From an uncultured Oscillospiraceae bacterium (GTDB lineage Bacteria > Bacillota > Clostridia > Oscillospirales > Ruminococcaceae): 64,000 nucleotides of DNA. The translations under genes and the position numbers were made by a program. The notes beneath the pieces are model-generated. The model was not told where the DNA came from and ran no database searches. It saw nothing but the letters and a program-made list of their open reading frames with translations. Numbering within the stretch: the first letter of the stretch is position 1; each line of letters starts with the position of its first letter. The stretch lies in assembly GCA_934448295.1 (NCBI GenBank), contig CAKSEY010000006.1, positions 1-64,000 on the forward strand, in the 5' to 3' direction. Shown one piece after another: positions 52,216 to 61,001 of this stretch.

Positions 52216-53412
52216 ATGAAAGAGATAATACTTGTAAAATACGGAGAAATAGCCCTCAAGGGACTGAACAAGTCCACGTTTGAGGATATTCTCCAGAAGA
52301 ATATAAAGCGCCGGCTGAAGTGCTTCGGGGATTTCGGATTTTTCCGCAGGCAGTCCACTATATTCATCACCCCGCCGGAGGGCGCGGATATTGATGAAAT
52401 AATCGTCAGCCTGAAAAGGATATTCGGTATCAGCGCGATACAGCGCTGCGCGGTGTTCCCCAAGGACTTCTCAGTCATTGCGGAGCACGCAGGGGAGTAC
52501 CTGCGCGAAGCCCTCGAGGGCGCAAAGACCTTCAAGGTGGAGTCCAAGCGCAGCGACAAGGCGTTCCCCATGAAAACCCCGGAGATACAGCAGGAGCTGG
52601 GCGCGGTGATACTTGAAGCGTTCCCGCATCTCGGCGTGGACGTGCACGAGCCTGAGGTGACAGTCCGGCTTGAAATACGCGACAACGGCGCTTACCTCAG
52701 CGCGCTGAGGATACCCGGCCCCGGCGGTATGCCGGTGGGAAGCTCGGGAAAGAGCCTGCTCATGCTCTCCGGCGGAATAGACAGCCCGGTTGCCGGCTAC
52801 ATGATGGCGAAGCGCGGGCTTGTCGTGGACTGCATACACTATGTCAGCCCGCCCTATACCTCCGAGCGCGCCCGCATGAAGGTCGAGGCGCTGTGCGAGA
52901 AGCTGACCGACTGGTGCGGCAACATCGTATTTTACTGCGTTCCGTTCACCGAGCTCCAGGAAGCCCTCCGCGACAACTGCCCGGAGGAGTATTTCACGGT
53001 GCTCATGCGCCGGCTGATGGTGAAGATAGCCAACAGGATATGCGCCGCCAACGACTACGGCGCGATAATCACCGGGGAGAGCGTTGCGCAGGTCGCAAGC
53101 CAGACCCTCCCGGCTATATTCTGCACGAATGCCGCCGCCGAATACCCGGTATTCCGCCCGGTTATCGGCATGGACAAGCGCGAAATAGTTGATATCGCGC
53201 GTCATATAGACACGTTCGATATCTCTACCCTGCCGTACGAGGACTGCTGCACGGTGTTCTCGCCGAAGCACCCCCGCACCCGCCCGGAGCTTTCCGAGAT
53301 ACTCAAGGCGGAAGCGGGCTTCGATTTTGAGCCGCTCATCGAAAAGGCGGTAAGGGAAACCGAGGTGAAGAAGTTCAGATACGGCAAGAGAACCGTAGAG
53401 CTGGACGTATGA
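52216..53412 (+). CDS. thiI: tRNA 4-thiouridine synthase
   Basis: A 398-residue enzyme that adenylates U8 of tRNA and inserts sulfur taken from the cysteine desulfurase. The N-terminal ferredoxin-like and THUMP domains are followed by the PP-loop LSGGIDSPVAGYM (about residue 183). As in other Firmicutes it lacks the rhodanese domain of E. coli ThiI. Start ATG 52216, behind GAGGAAG. It is followed two bases later by pncC. Confidence 0.94.
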   Translation: MKEIILVKYGEIALKGLNKSTFEDILQKNIKRRLKCFGDFGFFRRQSTIFITPPEGADIDEIIVSLKRIFGISAIQRCAVFPKDFSVIAEHAGEYLREALEGAKTFKVESKRSDKAFPMKTPEIQQELGAVILEAFPHLGVDVHEPEVTVRLEIRDNGAYLSALRIPGPGGMPVGSSGKSLLMLSGGIDSPVAGYMMAKRGLVVDCIHYVSPPYTSERARMKVEALCEKLTDWCGNIVFYCVPFTELQEALRDNCPEEYFTVLMRRLMVKIANRICAANDYGAIITGESVAQVASQTLPAIFCTNAAAEYPVFRPVIGMDKREIVDIARHIDTFDISTLPYEDCCTVFSPKHPRTRPELSEILKAEAGFDFEPLIEKAVRETEVKKFRYGKRTVELDV

Positions 53413-53413
53413 T

Positions 53414-53908
53414 ATGGTTTTCGAAGCAGAAATAACGGCGCTTGCCGGGGAGCTCGTCAGGGAGTGCGCCGCCCAGGGGCTTAGGGTCTCCACGGCTGAA
53501 AGCTGTACGGGGGGACTTGTTTCCGGGGCAATCACGGCGGTTTCCGGCAGCTCGGCGGTGATAGAGCTGGGCGTGTGCTCCTATTCCAACAGGATAAAGC
53601 GCGGGGTGCTCGGCGTAAGCCCTGATATTCTGGAGAAATACACGGAATACAGCGTGCAGTGCGCCGAAGCGATGGCTGACGGAGCGCGCAGGCTTTCCGG
53701 CGCTGATATGGCGGTTTCCACCACGGGAGTGGCGGGACCCACCGGCGGCACCGACGACCACCCGGTCGGGGAGGTCTGCATGGCTGTCAGCACGCCGCAC
53801 GGCTGTCATGGAACGCGGTTCCTTTTTGGTCGGCACGACCGGGAGACGATTCGGGCTATGGCGGTAAAAAAGGCGCTGGAGCTCCTGCTTGAAGAGATAA
53901 AGAAATAG
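53414..53908 (+). CDS. pncC: Nicotinamide-nucleotide amidase (CinA C-terminal domain)
   Basis: A 164-residue stand-alone CinA C-domain. STAESCTGGLVSG (about residues 27-39), YSNRIKRGVLGV and TGVAGPTGG (about 109) are the family motifs. It converts NMN to nicotinate mononucleotide and ammonia in NAD recycling. It starts one base after the thiI stop, so it belongs to the same transcript. No N-terminal CinA part is present. Confidence 0.93.
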   Translation: MVFEAEITALAGELVRECAAQGLRVSTAESCTGGLVSGAITAVSGSSAVIELGVCSYSNRIKRGVLGVSPDILEKYTEYSVQCAEAMADGARRLSGADMAVSTTGVAGPTGGTDDHPVGEVCMAVSTPHGCHGTRFLFGRHDRETIRAMAVKKALELLLEEIKK

Positions 53909-53966
53909 AGAGCGGCACTGAATATAGCGCGGTGCTGTTAAAGCTCATTGGGGTGAATATTACTAC

Positions 53967-55154
53967 ATGGCAAATTTCTCAGAGAATCCAAGAAAGAAAA
54001 AGACGAAAGCCTCCAGGGATATTGCGGTGGATAAGCTGGATTTCTACACGGAACCGCACCATTCTCAGAAGAAAGAGGATAAGATAAAGGGCAGACCGAA
54101 ATCCGGCTGGGCGAAGTTCTGCGGCGCTGTTTTTCCGCAGAAGGACGACGCCACCGGAGAAAAGCTCCGCAAGATAATACTTATCGCGGCGGTGATAGTT
54201 TTCGCCGTAACGATAGGCGTGCTGATATATCAGCTTGTCGGAATGGGCGCGGACAAGAACACGAACTCCGTGATCGCCGGCATCGCCGGGGTGCCGGAGG
54301 ACAGCCTGGTAAACGTGAATCCGGACTACGACCCGTTCAACACCAACGCTTCCCAGCCGGACGAGGGAACGGCGGAAATAGACGTAACTCCGCTGACGAA
54401 CACGCCGATAAGTCCCAACTGGACAGACCTTAAGGCGACCAACAAGGACGTGCGCGCGTGGATAAAGATAACCGGCACCAGCGTAAACAACGTTGTTGTG
54501 CAGTCCTATGACAACGATTATTACCTCAACCGCAACCTTTACGGGGAATACAGCGTTTCCGGCACGGTGTTCTCCTCCTATAAGAATAAATGGGACGGAA
54601 CCGACGAAAACATCATTCTCTACGGTCATAATATGATAAGCGGCGAGTTCTTCGCGCATATCACGCACTATGTCCCGAACGACGCGAGCCGGGAGCCGCT
54701 TTCATTCTACAAGGTACACCCGACCGTAATGCTCGCCACCCCGGACGGCGGCTGCCAGACCTACAAGATCTTCGCGGGATTGCTGGCGAATACCCAGTCG
54801 CAGTACGGCGATGTGTTCGACTATGTTCACAAGACGTCGTTCAGGGACAAGGACGATTTCAACAGCTTCATCATTGATATCATGGACAGAAGCTGGTTCT
54901 TCACGGACGTGGATCTCACCTACGGCGACCAGATCCTTACGATGTCCACCTGCTGCTGGCCTCTCGGCAAGAGCGTTGACACGCGCTGGGTGCTCTTTGC
55001 AAGAAAGGTGCGCCCCGGCGAGAGCGAAACCGTTGACGTAACTGTGGCAGAGCGAAACTTAAATCCCAGACTGTTTGACTACTATTACAGCAGAATAGGC
55101 GGCTCGTGGAACGGTACGAGCACCTGGGACAGATCCAAGCTGCTCAGCTATTGA
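53967..55154 (+). CDS. Class B sortase 1
   Basis: A 395-residue membrane-anchored transpeptidase. A basic cytoplasmic stretch (1-66) is followed by a membrane helix (about 68-92) and an outer catalytic domain. His in ILYGHNMI (about 220), Cys in TMSTCCWP (about 327) and Arg in TRWVLFAR (about 338) form the active site. The long N-terminus is larger than in classical SrtB. First of three tandem copies; no pilin or NPQTN-type substrate gene lies within the cluster. Confidence 0.9.
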   Translation: MANFSENPRKKKTKASRDIAVDKLDFYTEPHHSQKKEDKIKGRPKSGWAKFCGAVFPQKDDATGEKLRKIILIAAVIVFAVTIGVLIYQLVGMGADKNTNSVIAGIAGVPEDSLVNVNPDYDPFNTNASQPDEGTAEIDVTPLTNTPISPNWTDLKATNKDVRAWIKITGTSVNNVVVQSYDNDYYLNRNLYGEYSVSGTVFSSYKNKWDGTDENIILYGHNMISGEFFAHITHYVPNDASREPLSFYKVHPTVMLATPDGGCQTYKIFAGLLANTQSQYGDVFDYVHKTSFRDKDDFNSFIIDIMDRSWFFTDVDLTYGDQILTMSTCCWPLGKSVDTRWVLFARKVRPGESETVDVTVAERNLNPRLFDYYYSRIGGSWNGTSTWDRSKLLSY

Positions 55155-55176
55155 TTCTCTCCGGAGGAGGTTCTAT

Positions 55177-56241
55177 ATGGCAAACTTTGTTGAAAAGGAC
55201 AGCATATTCAAGAGGATAGCGAAATATCTTATTCCGTGGAAGGGCGACAAGCCCGCCGAGATCGTGCGCAAGAGCGTTTTCCTGGGCGCGGCCGTGGTGC
55301 TTATCGCGTCGCTTATCACAATAATCTCGTTTTACGGAAGTTCAATGCAGGACAGTAAGCTCAACGAGCAGATAAGCAGTTTATATCACGGCTCCGCCAA
55401 CGTCACCATCGACCAGGTGAAAAAGGACGAGCTTGTAAAGGAATACCCCCAGGTGGACGAGAGCTTCCTTCCGCTGCTGGAGCAGAACAAGGACGTTATC
55501 GGCTGGATAACCATGGGCGACCCGGACGATCCATTCGTTGACAACGTAGTGGTACAGGGGGAGGACAACGAGTTTTACCTCGACCACAACCTGAACGGCG
55601 AATACAGCAAGACCGGAACGGTCTTTGCCGATTACCGCGAGAAGATAACCGCGGAGCACACCCCGGCAAACATCATTCTTTACGGTCATAACGTCAGCAC
55701 CGGCGAGTATTTCGCACGGCTGACCAGATATTTCAACTACCGCACGCAGCTCAATTACGGGCTTGACTGGTACAAGAAATATCCCACGATAACCTTCAAT
55801 TCGCTTTACCGCAAATCCACCTACAAGATATTCGCCGGAATGCTGGTGAATACCCAGGAGGAGGACGGCGAGGTGTTCTACTACCTGCGCGGCAGGAAGT
55901 TCAAGAACAAGGCGGCGTTCGACGACTATGTTGCGAATATACTCGACAGAACCACGTTTTACACGGACGTTGACCTGAAATACGGCGACAACCTGATAAC
56001 GCTTTCCACCTGCATACTGGATTACGGCATTGACGCTCGCTGGGTCATTTTCGGCAGAGAGGTGCGCGAGGGCGAGGACCCGACGGTTGACGTAAGCAAG
56101 GTATACGAGAATCCCGACCCGCTGTATTTCGACTATTACTACAATGTGTTCGGCGGCTCCTGGGGCGGAAGAAAGTGGGACCCTGCAATGATCTACGATT
56201 ACAGCTATTCCACCGAATCGGATACTAAGACCGAGGATTAA
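55177..56241 (+). CDS. Class B sortase 2
   Basis: A 354-residue paralogue. The cytoplasmic stem contains IPWKGDKPAEIVRK, the membrane helix is about 33-56, and the catalytic His (ILYGHNVS, about 169), Cys (TLSTCIL, about 278) and Arg (ARWVIFGR, about 288) are intact. It starts 22 bases after copy 1 behind GGAGGAGG. The loop around the active-site Cys differs from the other copies, which may mean a different substrate or acceptor. Confidence 0.9.
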   Translation: MANFVEKDSIFKRIAKYLIPWKGDKPAEIVRKSVFLGAAVVLIASLITIISFYGSSMQDSKLNEQISSLYHGSANVTIDQVKKDELVKEYPQVDESFLPLLEQNKDVIGWITMGDPDDPFVDNVVVQGEDNEFYLDHNLNGEYSKTGTVFADYREKITAEHTPANIILYGHNVSTGEYFARLTRYFNYRTQLNYGLDWYKKYPTITFNSLYRKSTYKIFAGMLVNTQEEDGEVFYYLRGRKFKNKAAFDDYVANILDRTTFYTDVDLKYGDNLITLSTCILDYGIDARWVIFGREVREGEDPTVDVSKVYENPDPLYFDYYYNVFGGSWGGRKWDPAMIYDYSYSTESDTKTED

Positions 56242-56270
56242 GGCATATATTCTGAAAGGACGTTTTTTCA

Positions 56271-57389
56271 ATGGCAGAAATGGATATGGGGCTTTCCCCG
56301 AACAATAACAAGAAGAAGCGCAAAAAGAAGAAGCAGAGCTTCGGGAAGAGCCTTGTTACCGGGCTTTTCCCCTGCAAGGGCGACAGCGGCGCCGAGATAG
56401 CCCGCAAGCTGATTTTCCTCGGCTCGCTGATACTGATGATAGTCGCGCTGGTGATAATCGCGGTGCACTTCATCACGCTGCTGAAGCCGGAGGCTCCCAT
56501 TGGCACCACCGTGGTGGACAGCGGCGGCAATCAGGTCATCCAGGACGACCAGCAGGTGGTGGTAAATCTCCAGGCGCCTACAAAGGAGCAGATAGAAAAT
56601 CTGCCGGAGGGCTCCATCAACGAGGAATACGCGGCTTACTACGACGCTAACCCGGATTTCGTGGGCTGGGTGACCATAAACGGCACGAACGTTGACTACC
56701 CCGTTGTGCAGGGCGACGACAACGAGTTCTATCTGCACCACAATTTTGACGGCCAGGACGAGTTCGCGGGAACCATCTTCACGGACTACGAGGGTAAGTT
56801 CGGACCGAACCAGATGCCCAACAACACGATACTTTACGGTCATAATATGCTCTACAGGTATAAGTTCGCGGCGCTGAACAACTATAACAACAACATCAAC
56901 TTCCTGAAGGAGACCCCGGTGGTCGATTTCAACACGCTCTACCAGAAGAACAAGTACAAGATATTCTCCGTTTTCATCGTGAACACAGACGAGGAGCACG
57001 GAGATGTGTTCGACTACACCAAGTACGTTTACTTCAAGAACAGCGACGAGTTCTACCAGTACATAATGGAAGTAATGGACAGAAGCAAGTACAACACCGG
57101 CGTGGACGTTGAATACGGCGACGAGCTGCTCACGCTCTCCACCTGCGACGGCTCCACGGGATTCGAGAACATGCGCCTGGTGATCGTTGCGAGAAAGGTG
57201 CGCGAGAACGAAAGCCCGGACGTTGACACCTCCAAGATAACCCGCAAGGAGAGCATAAAGTACTTCAAGGCTTACACCGACGTATTCGGCAGCAAGTGGA
57301 AGGGCAGAACCTGGGATATCTCCCTTGTCAAGGGAATGAAGGAATATCTTGAGGAAAACGGACTTATGGACGAGCCGGAGAACTACTGA
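56271..57389 (+). CDS. Class B sortase 3
   Basis: A 372-residue paralogue with a very basic start (NNNKKKRKKKKQS), the shared stem FPCKGDSGAEIARK, a membrane helix (about 46-70) and the active-site His (ILYGHNML), Cys (TLSTCDGS) and Arg (NMRLVIVAR). It ends near residue 372 without a tail. The gene is 14 bases from the SpoIID-domain gene. All three copies keep catalytic residues, so none is a decayed duplicate. Confidence 0.9.
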   Translation: MAEMDMGLSPNNNKKKRKKKKQSFGKSLVTGLFPCKGDSGAEIARKLIFLGSLILMIVALVIIAVHFITLLKPEAPIGTTVVDSGGNQVIQDDQQVVVNLQAPTKEQIENLPEGSINEEYAAYYDANPDFVGWVTINGTNVDYPVVQGDDNEFYLHHNFDGQDEFAGTIFTDYEGKFGPNQMPNNTILYGHNMLYRYKFAALNNYNNNINFLKETPVVDFNTLYQKNKYKIFSVFIVNTDEEHGDVFDYTKYVYFKNSDEFYQYIMEVMDRSKYNTGVDVEYGDELLTLSTCDGSTGFENMRLVIVARKVRENESPDVDTSKITRKESIKYFKAYTDVFGSKWKGRTWDISLVKGMKEYLEENGLMDEPENY

Positions 57390-57403
57390 TACCGGAGGAC
57401 AGA

Positions 57404-58903
57404 ATGAAGAAGCTATCCATCGCAAGGATAATAGCCGCGCTGCTTATCGTGAACTGCTATATGTTCACCTGCGGCGTAATGGGAAATATCGGCGGCGCCG
57501 CAATGGTGAAGCCTGAAAATTCCGCCGGGACGGCGGAAGCGGACGGAGTTCAGGATATCGGCGAGGCTGACGGTCAGGGGACTATGGACTTCCTTGTCCC
57601 GGACGAGACCACCACCGGCTATGTTGAAATGCACCTGCTGAATATGGCTCCGACCTCTCTCTCGGGGAAGATGGTGCAGAGCACGTTCAGCGTAAGCAGC
57701 GAACCCCAGCAGACCCCGGAGGAGCTACCGCCGGAGGACACCGAGGAGATATTCGGCAGCACGGCTGAGGAGGACGCGACCTACGAGCCGTCCACGGACG
57801 AGATCTACATAACTCTGCCGAAGGAGACAGTGGAGGAGCCTGTTCCAGTGCAGACCACCGCCCGGACGACAGTGCCGACAACGGTTCCGACCACTGCGGC
57901 GACAACAACTACCACGAAAGCCGCTACTGAAAAGCCCGTCGAGGTCACAACTACCACCATGTCCACCGCCGCTATCCCGGTCGATGACCCTGCGGAGGAA
58001 AGCAGCAAAGCCCCGGCAAGCGACGACCAGCCCGATGAGATCCAGATGACGGAGGATTCCTCCAGCGAGGAGATCACGGAGGAGACCTCGGACAGCTCCG
58101 GCGAGATACTTTACGTCACCAGCAGCGGCGGCACGGTCTCCGGCACGGCGCTGGAGATAGTCGGCAGGATAACCCAGAACGAGATAGGGCACACCTTCGC
58201 GCCGGAGGCGATAAAGGCGCAGGCTGTGGCGGCTTACACCTACGTCAAGTTCTGCAATGAATACGGCACCTATCCGAGCGTGGGGCTTGCCAGCACCGTG
58301 TCGGACGCCGTTAATGTGCTGGTGAATTCCGTTATCGGCAAGGCAGTGTATTACAACGATTCGCTTATACAGGCAGTGTATTCCTCCTCGAGCGCGGGAT
58401 ATACGGCTTCCAGCAAAACCGTCTGGGGAACGGAGTACCCCTATCTTGAAAGCCGCTTCTGCGACCTCGACAAGCAGTACGACCCGAATTACGGCAAGAC
58501 CGCCAAGTATTCCTCTGAGCAGATAAAGAGCAGGGTGCTTGAAAAGACCGGCATTGAGCTTTCCGGCGACCCGTCCGGCTGGCTTGAAATAGAGGAGCGG
58601 GTGGACGGAAACTACGTCGGGCAGATGAGCGTCGGCGGCTATCACAGCTACACGGATTCCGACGGGGATTCGGTCAAGATAACCGGACGTGTGTTCAGAG
58701 AAAGAATCATGAGCTTCGACCTGCGCTCCAGCGCGTTTGACATTGCGTATGACCCGGACGCGGACGAGTTCACGTTCACCACCTACGGCTACGGTCACGG
58801 CGTCGGCATGAGCCAGAATGGCGCGAACGCGCTCGCCACCTACCTTGGATACGACTACACGCAGATACTTACATACTACTATCAGGGAACCGAGGTCAGA
58901 TAA
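57404..58903 (+). CDS. Secreted SpoIID/LytB-domain protein
   Basis: A 499-residue protein. A signal peptide or anchor covers residues 1-35, then an acidic and Thr-rich linker (PTTVPTTAATTTTT, about residues 150-175). The SpoIID domain lies at about 245-499, with EIVGRITQNE, APEAIKAQAVAAYTYV and GYGHGVGMSQNGA near the end. SpoIID is a lytic transglycosylase acting on denuded glycan during engulfment; this version outside a sporulation operon, behind three sortases, may open the wall for surface-protein attachment. The role is inference. Confidence 0.87.
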   Translation: MKKLSIARIIAALLIVNCYMFTCGVMGNIGGAAMVKPENSAGTAEADGVQDIGEADGQGTMDFLVPDETTTGYVEMHLLNMAPTSLSGKMVQSTFSVSSEPQQTPEELPPEDTEEIFGSTAEEDATYEPSTDEIYITLPKETVEEPVPVQTTARTTVPTTVPTTAATTTTTKAATEKPVEVTTTTMSTAAIPVDDPAEESSKAPASDDQPDEIQMTEDSSSEEITEETSDSSGEILYVTSSGGTVSGTALEIVGRITQNEIGHTFAPEAIKAQAVAAYTYVKFCNEYGTYPSVGLASTVSDAVNVLVNSVIGKAVYYNDSLIQAVYSSSSAGYTASSKTVWGTEYPYLESRFCDLDKQYDPNYGKTAKYSSEQIKSRVLEKTGIELSGDPSGWLEIEERVDGNYVGQMSVGGYHSYTDSDGDSVKITGRVFRERIMSFDLRSSAFDIAYDPDADEFTFTTYGYGHGVGMSQNGANALATYLGYDYTQILTYYYQGTEVR

Positions 58904-58966
58904 ACGCGCGGGCGGTCTGGCGTGACGGTCAGTCCCCCTATCGTTTCCTTCCCGTGCGCAAATAAC

Positions 58967-59000
58967 AAGAACCCTGAGCTATTGCTCGGGGTTCTTTTTA
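58967..59000 (+). terminator. Terminator of the sortase operon
   Basis: A 13-bp stem AAGAACCCTGAGC / GCTCGGGGTTCTT with a 4-base loop, then a T-run. It immediately precedes the element at 59003. Confidence 0.85.
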
Positions 59001-59002
59001 TA

Positions 59003-59161
59003 GGGAACCTCTAAAAACCGGTGTGAAAAGCAAAAATGGGCAGGGTGTGCCAGCTTCTAGGAAAGCCGACGAAGTAAGGCTGTATGCCTTACGAGGAGGT
59101 TTGACGACGAAGATGGTGCGCACTGCACATTTTCGCTCGCATGAGGTTTTTAGAGGTGACC
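59003..59161. mobile_element. MITE-like element, 159 bp, 17-bp terminal inverted repeats
   Basis: The left end GGGAACCTCTAAAAACC (59003-59019) and the right end GGTTTTTAGAGGTGACC (59145-59161) are inverted copies with two mismatches. TATA flanks both sides (58999-59002 and 59162-59165), a likely target duplication. The interior also folds back on itself (AAAAATG..GCAG against CTGC..CATTTT, and GTAAGGC/GCCTTAC). There is no transposase. The end at 56-72 is related. Confidence 0.75.
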
Positions 59162-59264
59162 TATAGTAATTAGCAGAAAGCGCTGAAATTCTTTTTCAAA
59201 AGCTGTGACAAAACCCGTCCGCAGGGGGTATTATATATGAAAGGCCTTTCAAGACGGAGGAGTA

Positions 59265-59750
59265 ATGATGGAAGAACGGGAACTGACCCGGCTGGTGGAG
59301 AAATTCAGCGGCACGGTGTACAGGGCGGCATACTGCTGTCTGCGAAATTCCGCCGACGCTGACGATATAATGCAGGATACTTTCCTGGCGTTATACACCA
59401 CGGATACGGAATTCAGCTCGGACGAGCATATCAAGGCATGGCTTATCCGCGTTGCCGTCAATCGGTGCAGGAACCTGCTTCGGTCTGTCCGATACCGCAT
59501 GACGGTGTCTCTTGAGGAAGCGGGAGAGATCCCGGCGGGCTCCGGGAAGCGCGACAGCCTGCTCCCGGAGGTAATGCGGCTGAAGCCGAAATACCGGGTG
59601 GCGCTGTATATGTTCTACTATGAGGATATGACGGTAAAGCAGATCGCGGAGATCCTCGGCGAGAAACCCACGGCGGTGACCACCAGGCTCGCAAGGGCGC
59701 GACAGCAGCTAAAAGCAATTCTGATAAAGGAGGGCTACGATGAGTACTGA
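59265..59750 (+). CDS. ECF-type RNA polymerase sigma factor
   Basis: A 161-residue sigma-70-like factor. Region 2 has YRAAYCCLRNSADADDIMQDTF, and region 4 has YYEDMTVKQIAEILGEKPTAVTTRLARARQQL. Two ATG codons (59265, 59268) follow a GGAGGAG site. The gene overlaps the next by 11 bases, the usual layout for a sigma factor and its membrane regulator. The target promoters are unknown. Confidence 0.92.
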   Translation: MMEERELTRLVEKFSGTVYRAAYCCLRNSADADDIMQDTFLALYTTDTEFSSDEHIKAWLIRVAVNRCRNLLRSVRYRMTVSLEEAGEIPAGSGKRDSLLPEVMRLKPKYRVALYMFYYEDMTVKQIAEILGEKPTAVTTRLARARQQLKAILIKEGYDEY

Positions 59751-60861
59751 AAATAAGCTCAGGGACAGCTTCTCTGAGATAACTCCCCCGACAGACAACG
59801 GAACTATCGTAAGAAACGTTATTGAAAGGGCGGAAAATATGAACAACAACGAGAACAGAAAGCCGCGGCTGAACAAGGCGGCAGTCACGATAATCGCGGC
59901 AGCGGCGGTGCTGGCTGCGGCAACGGTCAGCGTGGGGGCTGCCACCGGGTGGAGCTTCAACAGCGCGTTCAGTCAGGCTAATCAGGTTGTAGCTGAACGC
60001 CATGGCAACACGATAGTAACTGCTTATTCCACCGCAGAAGCATGGAACGGCTCTGAAAATACATTATCCACGATAACGGGTGCGCCCTTCGATTGGCAAT
60101 CCGGCGGCAAGGAACTTGACCTCTGGTACAGCTTTGATAATTTCAGACTAAATATCAAGGGGATTTGTGCTGACGATTTTGCAGCATCTGTGCTGTATGA
60201 TGTCGTTTTTGATAACGAATCCGACTGTCCCTCTAAATACGGCTGGACAGACTGGGGTATTACAGTGGTTCCGGAAGCGGTGGACAAGGCTCTCAAAGAA
60301 CAGCCAGAGCTTGGCATGGTGACTTCGGTCAGTGATGGTGTAATTTCAAAGGAAGGGAATATTTTGCATTGCTATACGATGCCTATGCTTTCGCCGGAAT
60401 ACACATGGGAGAAAAAGACGCTCACATTGGATTTCAAAAGTAATAAGAAAGAATTTTTCATTGGTGCAGACGGACTTCATGTAGAGATTCCAATAGACTT
60501 TCCGACTTTTGAGCGAAGGATATGTGAGATAGATGAGCCGTTAAACCTTAGCATGAATGAAAATAACCGCATAATGTACGGTGACGATGTTATCGGAAAT
60601 GTGAAATATTTCGGTGCAACCCCGTTGTCGTGGCGCGTGTATGTGGAAGCGGACACCTCAAAAACTGAAGATGGAATTGGTTATTACTATCTTGATTTGG
60701 CTTTTGAAGCTTCTGGAATTTCTGTTGAACGAATTAGCGGCATGGGGTACATTTTTAGCAATGATAACGGTGAAGGAGAGGTTGGATTGTTCAATCAACC
60801 GATCGACCCAGCGGATATCACATCCGTGACTATTTGCGGCCAGACCTATGAGCTTAAATGA
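59740..60861 (+). CDS. Membrane protein paired with the sigma factor, probable anti-sigma factor
   Basis: A 373-residue protein. Residues 1-44 are cytoplasmic and should bind the sigma factor, a single membrane helix lies at about 45-68 (VTIIAAAAVLAAATVSVG), and the rest is outside, rich in beta and aromatic residues as in DUF4179-type sensors. The start overlaps the sigma gene. The DNA after about 60050 is clearly more AT-rich than the start of the gene, so the sensor domain may have been exchanged. Confidence 0.78.
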   Translation: MSTENKLRDSFSEITPPTDNGTIVRNVIERAENMNNNENRKPRLNKAAVTIIAAAAVLAAATVSVGAATGWSFNSAFSQANQVVAERHGNTIVTAYSTAEAWNGSENTLSTITGAPFDWQSGGKELDLWYSFDNFRLNIKGICADDFAASVLYDVVFDNESDCPSKYGWTDWGITVVPEAVDKALKEQPELGMVTSVSDGVISKEGNILHCYTMPMLSPEYTWEKKTLTLDFKSNKKEFFIGADGLHVEIPIDFPTFERRICEIDEPLNLSMNENNRIMYGDDVIGNVKYFGATPLSWRVYVEADTSKTEDGIGYYYLDLAFEASGISVERISGMGYIFSNDNGEGEVGLFNQPIDPADITSVTICGQTYELK

Positions 60862-60898
60862 GCGATACTATATAAAATGGCAAAATAAATAGCATAAG

Positions 60899-60929
60899 CG
60901 CCCGCGGTCGTAAGCCGTGGGCGTATTTT
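60899..60929 (+). terminator. Terminator after the anti-sigma gene
   Basis: CGCCCGCGG / CCGTGGGCG with a 7-base loop, then TATTTT. It lies 38 bases past the stop. Confidence 0.78.
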
Positions 60930-61001
60930 GCATAATATCTTAAAGTTTTCGGAGTTCCTGCCGATATAATAAGAAATGTACTGAAAAGGAGGGTTCCCGC
61001 C

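Noticed and set aside
52471..53535. 354-codon minus-strand frame opposite thiI
   Set aside because: Antisense to a clear ThiI gene, with no family features.
56268..57425. 385-codon minus-strand frame opposite sortase 3
   Set aside because: Antisense shadow; the sortase catalytic residues on the plus strand decide the coding strand.
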